Shown here: in pieces, positions 1-8,655 of the stretch
How positions within the stretch are numbered: the stretch's first letter is position 1
Layout of the letters: each line of letters begins with the position of its first letter
Source: Pedobacter sp014947265
GTDB taxonomy: Bacteria > Bacteroidota > Bacteroidia > Sphingobacteriales > Sphingobacteriaceae
Direction: 5' to 3'
Assembly (NCBI RefSeq): GCF_014947265.1
Contig: NZ_JADCNK010000001.1
Coordinates: forward strand, 372,001-436,000
Length of the DNA: 64,000 nt
Program-made: the position numbers and the translations under genes
Notes under the pieces: generated by a model
What the model saw: only the letters and a program-made list of their open reading frames with translations
What the model was told of the DNA's origin: nothing
Database searches by the model: none

Positions 1-251
1 GTTTGCAGTGGCTGGGCAAGAAATTGGGCTTCGAGAAAATCAGTTTCAAGAAAAATAGTTTGCGGGGATATTTCCTAAGCGATAAACAATCGGCTTATTT
101 CGATTCGAATACCTTTACCAGGATTTTAACTTTTGCACAAAACCATCCACGGATGTGTAATTTAAAAGAAGTAAAAAATACGCTAAGGATTGCTTTTGAT
201 AATGTAAAAACCGTTGAGGAAGCAATCGAAACGTTGGAACTTATCGACTAA
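1..251 (+). CDS. mfd: Transcription-repair coupling factor Mfd, C-terminal fragment
   Basis: The reading frame is open from the window edge, so only the last 82 or so residues are present; the TTG at position 3 is not a real start. The tail (LGFEKISFKKNSLRGYF, then SDKQSAYFDSNTF and a closing helix) resembles the C-terminal TRCF domain of Bacteroidota Mfd proteins. Mfd is a cytoplasmic ATP-dependent translocase that removes RNA polymerase stalled at DNA lesions and recruits UvrA for repair; in other species this end domain masks the UvrA-binding surface. Catalytic motifs lie upstream of the window, so the call rests on tail similarity alone. A tandem hairpin begins at the stop codon. Confidence 0.78.
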   Translation, partial: LQWLGKKLGFEKISFKKNSLRGYFLSDKQSAYFDSNTFTRILTFAQNHPRMCNLKEVKNTLRIAFDNVKTVEEAIETLELID

Positions 252-324
252 AAACATTAATTCAGTCAACGGACTGACTCAATTAACGTTAATTCGGTCA
301 ATGAACTGACTGAATTAATGTTTT
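251..324. repeat. Tandem hairpins forming a 74-bp palindrome after mfd
   Basis: Positions 251-268 and 307-324 are perfect 18-bp reverse complements. The interior consists of two about 32-bp direct copies (258-289 and 290-321), each of which is itself a hairpin with 11-bp arms of the type TTAATTCAGTC / GACTCAATTAA, one mismatch per unit, around an 8-nt loop. The outer arm starts inside the mfd stop codon and ends in TTTTT, so it probably terminates mfd transcription. The nested tandem design is more elaborate than an ordinary terminator. Confidence 0.7.
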
Positions 325-354
325 TCAAATTATCAGCACTACCTTAAAATAAAA

Positions 355-573
355 ATGTTAGACCCAACCTTATTGCTCGATTTAGTGAAAATGCAAATGC
401 CTTATGGAAAATATAAAGGTTACCTGATCTGCAATATCCCTGAAAGTTATTTGCTTTGGTATAAGGATAAGGGCTTCCCGAAAGGTAAATTGGGCGATTT
501 GATGGCTACGATGTTTGAAATACGGGTAAATGGTTTGGAGTATTTATTAACCCCATTGAAAAACCAGCGTTGA
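355..573 (+). CDS. DUF3820 family protein
   Basis: A 72-residue protein with the hallmark MPYGKYKGYLI segment near residue 15, followed by IPESYLLWY and GFPKGKLGDLMATMFEI. These match the small DUF3820 family, whose members are mostly stand-alone proteins of about 70-80 residues; some annotations call the family a putative quorum-sensing-regulated virulence factor, but its biochemical role is unknown. It has no signal peptide or membrane segment, so it is presumably cytoplasmic. It follows mfd on the same strand after a terminator-like hairpin, so it is likely transcribed separately. The length and motif make the family call firm; function is not assigned. Confidence 0.75.
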   Translation: MLDPTLLLDLVKMQMPYGKYKGYLICNIPESYLLWYKDKGFPKGKLGDLMATMFEIRVNGLEYLLTPLKNQR

Positions 574-604
574 TGGATCGCTAATGGAGATAACCTCTAG
601 ATAA

Positions 605-688
605 CGTCATTTCGAGCGAAGTGCAACGAAGCCGAGAAATCTATATATACAGATCTCTCCATTGCGCTGCGCTCCAGTCGAGATGACG
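605..688. repeat. Dispersed palindromic repeat, family A copy 1
   Basis: Begins CGTCATTTCGAGCGAAGTG and ends AGTCGAGATGACG, giving complementary ends around a less conserved centre. Related copies lie at 17219-17305, 23371-23446 and 49211-49320, all between genes. Confidence 0.75.
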
Positions 689-714
689 ATTTTTCTATTG
701 ATTTCTCAGAAAAA

Positions 715-744
715 AAATCTGCGGAGATCAGCGTAATCTGCGGG
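715..744. repeat. Dispersed repeat of the CTGCGG type, copy 1
   Basis: AAATCTGCGGAGATCAGCG followed by TAATCTGCGGG. A related stretch in the opposite orientation lies at 54600-54630 (CCCGCAGATCTGAGGAG then CGCAGATTT). Both are intergenic. Confidence 0.45.
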
Positions 745-752
745 AAACAAAT

Positions 753-1469
753 CTATATCTCACAACCATTTTCATCACAAACCGCATCATCATTTTTATT
801 TAATGAGGTAAGTGTGTTTTTAGGCTGAGCAGCTTTCCATTCTGTAAAACTTTGGGTAAGCGCATCGGTAAAAGCCTGAACGGGCTGAGCACCTGAAACG
901 CCATATTTACGGTCCATTACAAAATAAGGAACCCCTCTAATACCTAAATTCTGACTTTCATAAATATCATAACGAACAGCTTCGCTAAATTGATCTCCTT
1001 TTAAAACCTCTTCTGCTTCAGCACGATTTAACCCAATTTCTTCAGCAAGATCAACTAAAACATCGGTTTCGCCGATATTTTTACTATTTACAAAATGTGC
1101 TTCAAACAGTTTTTCTTCCGCTAAATCCTGTAGACTATGTTTGGCTGCCAGGTGGATCAAACGATGTGCGTTAAAGGTATTTGCTGGAATATTGGTATCA
1201 AAATCGATGCTTAAGCCTGCATTTGCAGCCATATCAACCACCTGCTTAGTCATTTGTTTGGCTTGCTCAACCGGCATTCCTTTACTTCTCGAAAGGTAAT
1301 CGTATACCGTTTCATTATTGGTATTGTGATACTCCGGATTGAGCTGAAAACTCTTCCAATCTATTTCAATTTCATTTTTGAAGGGCAATTTTTCTATCGC
1401 CTGTTCAAAATGTCTTTTCCCGATATAGCAAAACGGACACATTACATCCGACCAGATTTCTACTTTCAT
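753..1469 (-). CDS. DsbA family oxidoreductase, FrnE-like
   Basis: A 238-residue protein of the DsbA-like thioredoxin-fold family (PF01323, FrnE/polyketide-associated branch). The N-terminus MKVEIWSDVMCPFCYIGKRH carries the CPFC redox pair at Cys11 and Cys14, an alpha-helical insertion follows, and RGVPYFVM supplies the cis-proline loop. A second Cys pair, CDENGC, sits in the last ten residues and could be a resolving or metal-binding pair, as described for some FrnE proteins. There is no signal peptide, so it should act in the cytoplasm, probably on thiols or small molecules rather than in periplasmic folding. The ATG is preceded within a few bases by a -7-like TAATTTTG. Substrate unknown. 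Confidence 0.85.
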   Translation of the reverse strand: MKVEIWSDVMCPFCYIGKRHFEQAIEKLPFKNEIEIDWKSFQLNPEYHNTNNETVYDYLSRSKGMPVEQAKQMTKQVVDMAANAGLSIDFDTNIPANTFNAHRLIHLAAKHSLQDLAEEKLFEAHFVNSKNIGETDVLVDLAEEIGLNRAEAEEVLKGDQFSEAVRYDIYESQNLGIRGVPYFVMDRKYGVSGAQPVQAFTDALTQSFTEWKAAQPKNTLTSLNKNDDAVCDENGCEI

Positions 1470-1473
1470 AACA

Positions 1474-1481
1474 CAAAATTA
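1474..1481 (-). promoter_or_regulatory. Candidate Bacteroidota -7 element before the FrnE-like gene
   Basis: TAATTTTG on the minus strand fits TAnnTTTG. Its last base lies only four bases from the ATG, which would give a leaderless or nearly leaderless transcript. No good -33 TTTG is seen at the usual 19-21 bp. Confidence 0.45.
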
Positions 1482-1645
1482 AGCGGATTATAATTGGCTA
1501 TAGTAAGGCCAAAGTAAAAAGCTACTATTGTTTAGGATAGTGGCTTCTATATTAATCATAGAATGTCATTCTGAGAGACAATTTATTGTACAAAATTCAT
1601 ATACATTGACAAGAAAATCTTAATAATTGGTCTGCTACGACGAAC

Positions 1646-1727
1646 CGTCATTCCCAACTTGATTGGGAATCTTAATGCCTTGGTAGTTTGCAGGTGCATT
1701 ACGATTCCCGCCTGCGCGGGAATGACG
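1646..1727. repeat. Dispersed palindromic repeat, family B copy 1
   Basis: Two hairpins in tandem: TTCCCAACTTGATTGGGAA and ATTCCCGCCTGCGCGGGAAT, bounded by CGTCAT and ATGACG. The copy at 39878-39946 is the same unit inverted. It occupies most of the 296-bp gap between the FrnE-like gene and the M14 peptidase; nothing else is visible there. Confidence 0.8.
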
Positions 1728-1765
1728 ACCGATCAGGAAGTTCAACATGGCAAACTCAATTATAA

Positions 1766-4462
1766 CTATTTATACAACTGGTTAAATATTAACTTAAAAG
1801 TACCGTGCGTTTGTGCTCTAAATGTAATTTCGGGTCCGAAGGCAATCAATTTACCTTTCCCAACTTTTGCTTCAAAAGCGGTTACCCCATCTTGCAGGTA
1901 AGCCTGCCCCCAGGCCCAGCCACTGCGCAAAGGTGTGGAATTTTCGAACCACATTAAAGGTTTAATCTTACCAGAAGCAATGGCGTTGCCAGTGAGTTTA
2001 AAAACCGGACTATTATCGAAGTAAACGTCAGCTTGTTTTTCCATTCCCCAATTGGTAGGCAAAGAAGTATCTACACCAACATTTAACACACTTCCCGGAA
2101 CATAGTATTTTTCAGCGGGTAATCGTTTTTCCTCTCCATTTACAATTTCGACCATTGCATTACGAACAGGTAAGTTTAAGTGATAAGCTAAATTGGTACT
2201 GCTGCCAATGGTTATAATATTGCCGCCAGCTTCTAAAAATTTCTTTAACTCAGGGATTGATTTATCAGTGCTGATCCTGCCTAAACGGTTTCTAAATTCC
2301 TGAGGGATTTCTTCCGTCTTTTGTCCAAAAGATCTGTTTCCAAATCCTCCGCCCTGAACCGATGGAATTGCACCACCCACAAAAACGATCACATCATATT
2401 TAGATTTTAAATTTCCCGCATCAATGTCCTGCGGATAGATTACTGTGGCGTTGTAATGATACTGTTCCATTAAAAACCGCACCCAACCCGAGGCCATTGA
2501 ACCACCGTAGGTATCCCAAAGGGCAATTCTGGCTGTTGAGACCTTAATTTTATTTTTTGGAGCAGCAGCAGTTTTTAGTTTAATATTTGCTTTTTCCAAC
2601 ACCGATTTTCCTGCTGATGAAACATAAAAATCTCCATTTTCAGTAGAGCGGTAAACCTCAACTTTGTTTTTCAATAAATCATTAACCACAGTGTAAGAAT
2701 CATTTTGTGCAGCACTTAACACATAACCTGATCCATTTGGCAGTTTATGCTCTGGTTTTAAGAGTTCCCCATAAGGATTTTTTTCAAAAGGTCCTGAAAA
2801 ATCGTCAAGAATACGGTCGAACTTCACATCCATCAGGTATGCCAAAGTCCATCCGGCGGCATCATAAGGAGGAATTGGTGCACCGCCTTCGTATTTGAAA
2901 TCATTTGGGTGATCTTGCGGTTCAAACATATCCAAAACGTGCGGACGGAAAGCCTGATCGGTTTTTACCACATAACTTCCTCCAGGGTAGTTTTTCCCCG
3001 CAACAGTAAATGAAGCCTTTGCTTTTTGCACCACAATTCCCGTTCTGATCAATGCATTCAAAAACTTAATGGCAGAGTTAAAATCGGGCTGATCGGCACT
3101 TAAAATGTATCCGCGCGGATCTCTGTTTGCCGGAGCTTTCATCACCGTATCAAAAGCTTTCATACTTATCTGTCGCCTTGGGCCAAAATCAGCATCTCCA
3201 CCGGCAACCGGGGCACCTTTTTCGACTTTTGCGGCGTTGTTAATGGCTTCAATTTTCTTTGGAGAGAAAGACCAGGTATCCTTTTTGCCTCTTTCGATCG
3301 AATTTCTGCCCATCTGGTAAATGTTGTACAACAATTCGTCTCGGTAACGTTGTGCATAATTTAAAACAGCATAGTTTAACGATACCGAATAGTCGATCGA
3401 GTTTTTAAAGTACCATTTCCTTGGGGTAATCGGGTTTGGCGAATCGCCGTTCGGCAGTAATCTCGAAGGAACCAATGGAATTTCAGAAGGTGTAGGATTT
3501 CCGATAATTTCTGTCAGGAGTCCAATCATGTTATGAAAATAGGTAGTAGTTCTTAAACCGCCATTGTACCAGGTAGAATAAACCGATCCTCCACGCTGCG
3601 TATAACCAGGCTTGTTTTCTACATTCATCCGGTTGTGCATCGCCGCACCAACCGCATCTAAACTGGTTAATAGTGTTGGGTCGAAAACATAATTAAACGG
3701 ATCACGATAGGGCGGCCCTGCAACAACGGTTCCTGCCGGACCAGCCTGATGATGGTTATACATAATCTGCGGGATCCATTCCACAAAAAGCTGGCGACCG
3801 ATATTCTGTGTTTCTTTAAGGTTTAACATAAAGAAATCTCGGTTGTTATCATGTCCCGCATATTTTTCGTACAAAATAGGAAGTCCGGAAGTTGTCCTTT
3901 TCTTCGGATCTTTATCCCTCATGTACCAATTGCTTACCAGCTCCTGACCATCAGGGTTTGCATGAGTAAACAAAATGATTACATTATCCAAAATACGCAA
4001 AGTTTCTGCATCAGTTCTGGAGGCAAATTCATATAGCGTTTGGATCAGCTGATGGGTGCCAACCACTTCATTTGCATGCAGGCCTCCATCTATCCATACT
4101 ACCGCTTTACCTTCCTGCGCCAACACTGTGGCTTGCTTTGAGCTAATTTCGGCATGGGCCAGTTGCTGCGAAATTTCTTTATAATGGTCTAATTTTTTCA
4201 GATTTTCTGGAGAAGAAACAATTAACATATATTGACTTCTGCCTTCTTCGGTTTTCCCAATATCAACTAGTTTAATACGGTTAGAAGCTGTTGCAAGCTT
4301 TTTAAAGTAGGCTTCTGTTTGGGTGTAATTGGCCAGTTGATAATCCTCGCCGATATCAAAACCAAAATGCGATTTTGGCGTGGGTACTTCTTGCGCCAGT
4401 ACCACACAGCTATTTACCATCAAAAAAGCAATGTAAAGCCCTTTAAAGTAGTTTTTCATCAT
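1766..4462 (-). CDS. Secreted M14 family zinc carboxypeptidase-like protein
   Basis: An 898-residue exported protein with a signal peptide (about residues 1-23, ending VVLAQ). The N-terminal half is an M14 peptidase domain: the zinc motif GLHANE supplies His129 and Glu132, THANPDGQE and the GHDNNRDF segment fit the substrate-binding region, and MYNHHQAGP is the likely third zinc ligand. The C-terminal third (RIALWDTYGGSMASGWVRFL onward, about residue 640) looks like a class I glutamine amidotransferase-like fold, a common partner in large Bacteroidota M14 proteins. It probably trims peptides in the periplasm or outside the cell. Either of two adjacent ATG codons could be the start. It stands alone, convergent with nothing close. 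Confidence 0.85.
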   Translation of the reverse strand: MMKNYFKGLYIAFLMVNSCVVLAQEVPTPKSHFGFDIGEDYQLANYTQTEAYFKKLATASNRIKLVDIGKTEEGRSQYMLIVSSPENLKKLDHYKEISQQLAHAEISSKQATVLAQEGKAVVWIDGGLHANEVVGTHQLIQTLYEFASRTDAETLRILDNVIILFTHANPDGQELVSNWYMRDKDPKKRTTSGLPILYEKYAGHDNNRDFFMLNLKETQNIGRQLFVEWIPQIMYNHHQAGPAGTVVAGPPYRDPFNYVFDPTLLTSLDAVGAAMHNRMNVENKPGYTQRGGSVYSTWYNGGLRTTTYFHNMIGLLTEIIGNPTPSEIPLVPSRLLPNGDSPNPITPRKWYFKNSIDYSVSLNYAVLNYAQRYRDELLYNIYQMGRNSIERGKKDTWSFSPKKIEAINNAAKVEKGAPVAGGDADFGPRRQISMKAFDTVMKAPANRDPRGYILSADQPDFNSAIKFLNALIRTGIVVQKAKASFTVAGKNYPGGSYVVKTDQAFRPHVLDMFEPQDHPNDFKYEGGAPIPPYDAAGWTLAYLMDVKFDRILDDFSGPFEKNPYGELLKPEHKLPNGSGYVLSAAQNDSYTVVNDLLKNKVEVYRSTENGDFYVSSAGKSVLEKANIKLKTAAAPKNKIKVSTARIALWDTYGGSMASGWVRFLMEQYHYNATVIYPQDIDAGNLKSKYDVIVFVGGAIPSVQGGGFGNRSFGQKTEEIPQEFRNRLGRISTDKSIPELKKFLEAGGNIITIGSSTNLAYHLNLPVRNAMVEIVNGEEKRLPAEKYYVPGSVLNVGVDTSLPTNWGMEKQADVYFDNSPVFKLTGNAIASGKIKPLMWFENSTPLRSGWAWGQAYLQDGVTAFEAKVGKGKLIAFGPEITFRAQTHGTFKLIFNQLYK

Positions 4463-4485
4463 AATAAGAGTTTAAGTCAGGTAAT

Positions 4486-4493
4486 CAAATATA
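4486..4493 (-). promoter_or_regulatory. Candidate -7 element for the M14 peptidase
   Basis: TATATTTG on the minus strand matches TAnnTTTG about 24 bases before the start codon. The -33 element is weak. Confidence 0.4.
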
Positions 4494-4577
4494 GTAGAGA
4501 ATCGGCACCAAAAACCGCTTGCTGTAAATTTGTTACAAGTGATTTAAGATGCTTTAGACTTAATATTTATAAAAAAT

Positions 4578-4609
4578 CCGTGTTTATCTGTGTGCATCTG
4601 TGGTTAAAG
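4578..4609. repeat. Dispersed repeat, TCTGTGGTTA type, copy 1
   Basis: CGTGTTTATCTGTGTGCATC followed by TGTGGTTAAAG. A near copy lies at 33970-34001, and divergent copies lie in both orientations at 51803-51877. All are intergenic. Confidence 0.6.
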
Positions 4610-4683
4610 AAATAAATACCATCGATTGGAAGGAGGCGAAATCAATGCTTACAAAAATACCTTAATCTTTAAATCCTAATCCA

Positions 4684-4691
4684 TACATTTG
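4684..4691 (+). promoter_or_regulatory. Candidate -7 element for the riboswitch-metE transcript
   Basis: TACATTTG fits TAnnTTTG about 35 bases ahead of the riboswitch. The -33 region is not convincing. Confidence 0.4.
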
Positions 4692-4725
4692 CCTTGATGT
4701 AAGTTCTTAACTTTATTTTTCATCA

Positions 4726-4912
4726 ACCGATACAGGTTCCCGGAATTACAACCGGGATTAATAGGGAATCGTGTGCAAATCACGAGCTGTCGCGCAACTG
4801 TAAATTCTGTCTTTAGCAAAAAGACAACGGTCTTATCATTCATGCCACTGTTCCGTTTTACCGGGATGGGAAGGCGATAAGATCGGGAATAAGTCAGGAG
4901 ACCTGCCTATAT
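4726..4912 (+). promoter_or_regulatory. Adenosylcobalamin (B12) riboswitch controlling metE
   Basis: The conserved blocks of the cobalamin riboswitch occur in order: ACAGGTTCCCGG at the P1/P2 side, ATAGGGAATC, GAGCTGTCGCGCAACTGTAA (the B12 box region), GCCACTG, GGGATGGGAAGGC and finally AGTCAGGAGACCTGCC. It sits on the plus strand about 200 nt ahead of metE, in the 654-bp gap after the M14 gene. This fits repression of the B12-independent methionine synthase when cobalamin is available. Downstream, CAGGTCT (4950-4956) is complementary to AGACCTG (4899-4905) within the aptamer end, so it may be part of the switch. The rest of the gap is AT-rich leader sequence. Confidence 0.93.
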
Positions 4913-5116
4913 TGAATTGACGGTGCTTTCGCGTTATAAAGTAATTGGTCAGGTCTGATTGTACACAATAAAATTAAAATTTTATATGCTTGCTTTAAGC
5001 TTTTTGCTGATGAGTCGGCAGGCTGTGCTGTAACCTTTCCTTTTTTATTTTAACAGAAAAGTATAAAATACTGATTTGAGCTTTTAAACGATTTATTTAC
5101 TTAATCTTTAAAAGAG

Positions 5117-7450
5117 ATGCTAACGCAAAATCTGGGCTATCCGCGAATAGGTAGCCAAAGGGAATTAAAGAAAATCTGCGAAAATTACTGGGCAGATAAA
5201 ACTGGGGACAAAAATGTACTTCAGGTGGGAAAAAACATTCGCCACGAAAATTGGAACCTTCAAAAAGAAGCGGGAATCGATATCATTCCATCGAACGACT
5301 TTTCTTTTTATGATCATGTTCTTGATCATTCATTAACCTTTGGGGCAATACCGAAAAGGTACAACGAAGTGATCCTGAAAAAAGGAAATTCCGAACTTGA
5401 TCTCTATTTTGCTATGGCAAGAGGCTATCAGAAAGAGGGATTGGATGTGGTAGCAATGGAAATGACCAAATGGTTTGATACCAACTACCATTACATTGTG
5501 CCCGAGTTTTACAAAGACCAGCCTTTTAAACTTTTCTCAACCAAAATTATCGATGAGTTTTACGAGGCAAAACAATTGGGTATTACCACCAAACCTGTTC
5601 TAATCGGTCCGGTTTCTTACCTTTTACTGGGAAAAGAAAAAGAAACCGGCTTTGAAAAAATAGACCTGATCAAAAATCTGCTTCCCGTTTATATCGAGAT
5701 TTTATCCCGTTTAGATGCTTTGGATGTAGAATATGTTCAGTTTGATGAGCCGTTTTTGACTTTAGACCTTACCGAAAAAGACAAGAAAGCTTATGAATAT
5801 GCTTACAAGGAACTTAGAAAGGCTTTCCCAAGATTAAAAATTGTTTTAGCCACTTATTTCGAAGGCTTAGGCAATAATTTAGCACTAACCGCTTCATTAC
5901 CGGTAAATGTTTTACATGTCGATCTGGTACGAGCAGAAGATCAATTGACAGATGTCTTAGCCTCGTTAAAAGACGACACGATCCTTTCACTAGGTTTAGT
6001 AGACGGAAGGAACATCTGGAAAAGTGATTTCGAAAAATCTGTATCCATAATTAATCAGGTGGTAGAAAAAAGAGGATTAGATAAAGTGTGGATTGCACCA
6101 TCCTGCTCATTAATCCACTCACCGGTTGATCTGGACAATGAAACCAATGAGCAAAACCTCTCGGCAGAAATTAAACAGTGGCTGGCTTATGCGAAACAAA
6201 AAATTGCAGAAGTAGCTACCTTAAAAAAACTGATCACCAACGAAAGCCCTGCATCTACCCTGCAAAAACTTGAGGAAAACAAAAAAGCGATCGCTAATCG
6301 TAAAGTTTCTAAAATCATCCACAATCCGGAAGTAAAAGCGCGTGTTTTGGCCTTAAAAGAGCAAGATTCGGAACGTTTAAGCCCATTTTCAACTAGAAAA
6401 ATAAAACAACAGGAGCTTAATTTGCCTATTTATGCCACTACAACCATCGGATCTTTTCCGCAAACGGCAGAGGTAAGAAGCTGGAGAGCAAAGCTTAAAA
6501 ACGGAACTTTTACCACTGAAGAGTATGATGATCTCATCGCAAAAGAAACAGCAAAAGCCGTAACCTGGCAGGAAGAAATCGATCTGGATGTTTTGGTTCA
6601 TGGTGAATTTGAGCGTAACGATATGGTTGAATACTTCGGTGAGCAACTGGATGGTTTCGCTTTCTCTAAAAATGGCTGGGTACAAAGTTATGGCTCACGC
6701 TGTGTAAAACCCCCGATCATTTTTGGTGATGTTTCGCGTCCGAAACCGATGACGGTAAAATGGACCGCCTATGCACAGTCACTTACCTCAAAATACATGA
6801 AAGGGATGTTGACTGGTCCGGTAACGATTTTACAATGGTCATTTGTTCGAAATGATCAACCACGATCAGAAACCTGTACACAGATTGCCCTGGCTATCCG
6901 TGATGAGGTTTGTGACCTGGAAAATACAGGCATTAAAATCATTCAAATTGATGAGCCAGCCATTAGAGAAGGTTTACCATTGCGCAAAGCTGATTGGCAA
7001 ACTTACCTCAACTGGGCCGTTAAAGCCTTTAAAATTTCAGCGAGTGGTGTGAAAGACGATACGCAAATCCATACGCACATGTGTTACTCGGAATTTAATG
7101 ATATCATCCAGAATATTGCCGATATGGATGCCGATGTGATCACGATCGAAACCTCGCGTTCACAAATGGAGTTATTGGATGCTTTTGCCGATTTTAAATA
7201 TCCAAACGAAATTGGTCCGGGTGTATACGATATTCACTCTCCAAGGGTTCCGAAGAGGGAAGAAATGGTTCAGTTGCTCAAAAAAGCAAAGGCTGTTATT
7301 CCCTCTGAACAACTTTGGGTAAACCCTGATTGTGGATTAAAAACCCGCGGATGGGACGAAACCAAAAAAGCATTGATCGAAATGGTTGAAGCTGCAAAAG
7401 AGATGCGTAAAACTGAAGAAGTGTTATCAGCAGATCTTCAGGCGAATTAA
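5117..7450 (+). CDS. metE: Cobalamin-independent methionine synthase
   Basis: A 777-residue cytoplasmic enzyme that transfers a methyl group from 5-methyltetrahydrofolate (polyglutamate) to homocysteine, making methionine without B12. The N-terminal barrel starts MLTQNLGYPRIGSQRELK, the family signature; the C-terminal catalytic barrel begins near ATTTIGSFPQTAEVR and carries the zinc-site segments IHTHMCYSEF and NPDCGLKTRGW, with substrate segments such as QIDEPAIREGL. The length is slightly above the usual 750-770. The cobalamin riboswitch upstream predicts expression only when B12 is scarce, which implies that a B12-dependent MetH is encoded elsewhere. The next gene is 78 bp downstream on the same strand but looks unrelated. 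Confidence 0.97.
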   Translation: MLTQNLGYPRIGSQRELKKICENYWADKTGDKNVLQVGKNIRHENWNLQKEAGIDIIPSNDFSFYDHVLDHSLTFGAIPKRYNEVILKKGNSELDLYFAMARGYQKEGLDVVAMEMTKWFDTNYHYIVPEFYKDQPFKLFSTKIIDEFYEAKQLGITTKPVLIGPVSYLLLGKEKETGFEKIDLIKNLLPVYIEILSRLDALDVEYVQFDEPFLTLDLTEKDKKAYEYAYKELRKAFPRLKIVLATYFEGLGNNLALTASLPVNVLHVDLVRAEDQLTDVLASLKDDTILSLGLVDGRNIWKSDFEKSVSIINQVVEKRGLDKVWIAPSCSLIHSPVDLDNETNEQNLSAEIKQWLAYAKQKIAEVATLKKLITNESPASTLQKLEENKKAIANRKVSKIIHNPEVKARVLALKEQDSERLSPFSTRKIKQQELNLPIYATTTIGSFPQTAEVRSWRAKLKNGTFTTEEYDDLIAKETAKAVTWQEEIDLDVLVHGEFERNDMVEYFGEQLDGFAFSKNGWVQSYGSRCVKPPIIFGDVSRPKPMTVKWTAYAQSLTSKYMKGMLTGPVTILQWSFVRNDQPRSETCTQIALAIRDEVCDLENTGIKIIQIDEPAIREGLPLRKADWQTYLNWAVKAFKISASGVKDDTQIHTHMCYSEFNDIIQNIADMDADVITIETSRSQMELLDAFADFKYPNEIGPGVYDIHSPRVPKREEMVQLLKKAKAVIPSEQLWVNPDCGLKTRGWDETKKALIEMVEAAKEMRKTEEVLSADLQAN

Positions 7451-7528
7451 TTCTTTTACTTTGGCAACTTTCTACTTAAAATAACTACGAAAGTTGTCAA
7501 AGCTTTTTACTCATCATATATTTACCCC

Positions 7529-7915
7529 ATGACATTAGAAAAAAGAATAGAAAATTCAAAAACCAGTATTTTTAAAGCCGTTTTCCCAAATACAACAAAT
7601 CATTATGATACACTTTTCGGAGGAACAGCGATGCATTTAATGGACGAAGTTGCTTTTGTCACCGCAACCCGTTTTAGCCGGCAGATTATGGTTACCGTAA
7701 GTAGCGACAGGATTGATTTTAAAAAACCGATTCCTGCAGGCACCATCATAGAGCTTATTGGTAAGGTAAGCCATGTGGGTAACACCAGTTTAAAAGTTAA
7801 TGTAGAGATTTATATCGAACAGATGTATGCCGAAGGAAGGGAATTGGCCGTACACGGCGATTTTACTTTTGTGGCCATCGATGAAAACAAAAAACCGGTA
7901 CAGGTAATCAAGTAA
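7529..7915 (+). CDS. Hotdog-fold acyl-CoA thioesterase
   Basis: A 128-residue single hotdog domain of the YciA/BFIT type. The segment NHYDTLFGGTAMHLMDEVAF holds the conserved Asn/Asp and Gly-Gly region with the central helix, and VTVSSDRIDFKKPIPAGTII matches the strand that follows in acyl-CoA thioesterases. It probably hydrolyses acyl-CoA to free acid and CoA in the cytoplasm; chain-length preference cannot be read from sequence. Such enzymes are usually hexamers. It follows metE by 78 bp with no obvious terminator between them. Confidence 0.87.
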   Translation: MTLEKRIENSKTSIFKAVFPNTTNHYDTLFGGTAMHLMDEVAFVTATRFSRQIMVTVSSDRIDFKKPIPAGTIIELIGKVSHVGNTSLKVNVEIYIEQMYAEGRELAVHGDFTFVAIDENKKPVQVIK

Positions 7916-7976
7916 TATTATAAATCTTCATTAAAGTGATATAGAAATCATCAGATTTAAATCTCTAAATTTGATT

Positions 7977-8642
7977 ATGGAGCATCAACATTCAGAAGAA
8001 GAGTTAAATAATATTGCGAAACAATTAAGCTGTCCTGAAGGTGAACATGGCATTAAAACAGGAGAGATGATGCATGCCAGTAATCTTGGAATGACCAGCT
8101 CGGCCATTAATGCGTTAAATCTTCAAAACCATGATATTGTTTTAGAAATTGGACATGGTAACGGAGGGCACATTGCCCAACTATTATCCAAAGCAGAAAA
8201 TCTAAGGTACTATGGTGCTGATATTTCAGAAACAATTATTGTCGAAGCAGAAAAAATCAATCAGGATTTTGTTGATAAAGGTACTGTCCATTTTGAGTTA
8301 ACGGATGGAGTTACGCTACCTTTTGAAAATAATCAGTTCGATAAAATTTTTACCGTTAATACCATTTATTTCTGGAGCAATCCAAGTAAATACCTTAATG
8401 AAATTAAGCGCACTTTAAAACCAAACGGCATCCTTGCCTTATGTTTTGCCGATAAAACCTTTATGCAAAATCTTCCTTTTACTTCTTATGGCTTTACGCT
8501 TTATGAAGTAGAAAAAGTAAAAGAATTATTAGAAAGTGCGGGTTTCAAAATTAAAAATACCCTTAAAAAAACCGAACAGGTACAAAGCAAAACAGGCGAG
8601 CAGGTAGAAAGGGAATATTATGTTGTAACGGCTACAGCATAA
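7977..8642 (+). CDS. Class I SAM-dependent methyltransferase
   Basis: About 221 residues. The frame is open from a TTG at 7971, but the ATG at 7977 (MEHQHSEEELNNIAKQL) is the better start. The SAM-binding glycine loop is IVLEIGHGNGGHIAQLL, followed by the acidic end of strand 2 (YYGADISETII) and motif post-I to III features TLPFENNQFDKIFTVNTIYF and LKPNGILALCF. This is the Methyltransf_11/UbiE-like group. The substrate is unknown; there is no signal peptide, so it is cytoplasmic. It is followed by a strong hairpin repeat. Confidence 0.82.
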   Translation: MEHQHSEEELNNIAKQLSCPEGEHGIKTGEMMHASNLGMTSSAINALNLQNHDIVLEIGHGNGGHIAQLLSKAENLRYYGADISETIIVEAEKINQDFVDKGTVHFELTDGVTLPFENNQFDKIFTVNTIYFWSNPSKYLNEIKRTLKPNGILALCFADKTFMQNLPFTSYGFTLYEVEKVKELLESAGFKIKNTLKKTEQVQSKTGEQVEREYYVVTATA

Positions 8643-8655
8643 GAAACACATTATA

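Noticed and set aside
605..688. CRISPR array, considered because of the repeated palindromic units
   Set aside because: The units are dispersed over tens of kilobases with no regular repeat-spacer pattern, and no cas genes are present.
1659..1901. An 80-codon plus-strand frame over the family B repeat and the end of the M14 gene
   Set aside because: It consists of repeat sequence plus antisense coding DNA, with no protein-like features.
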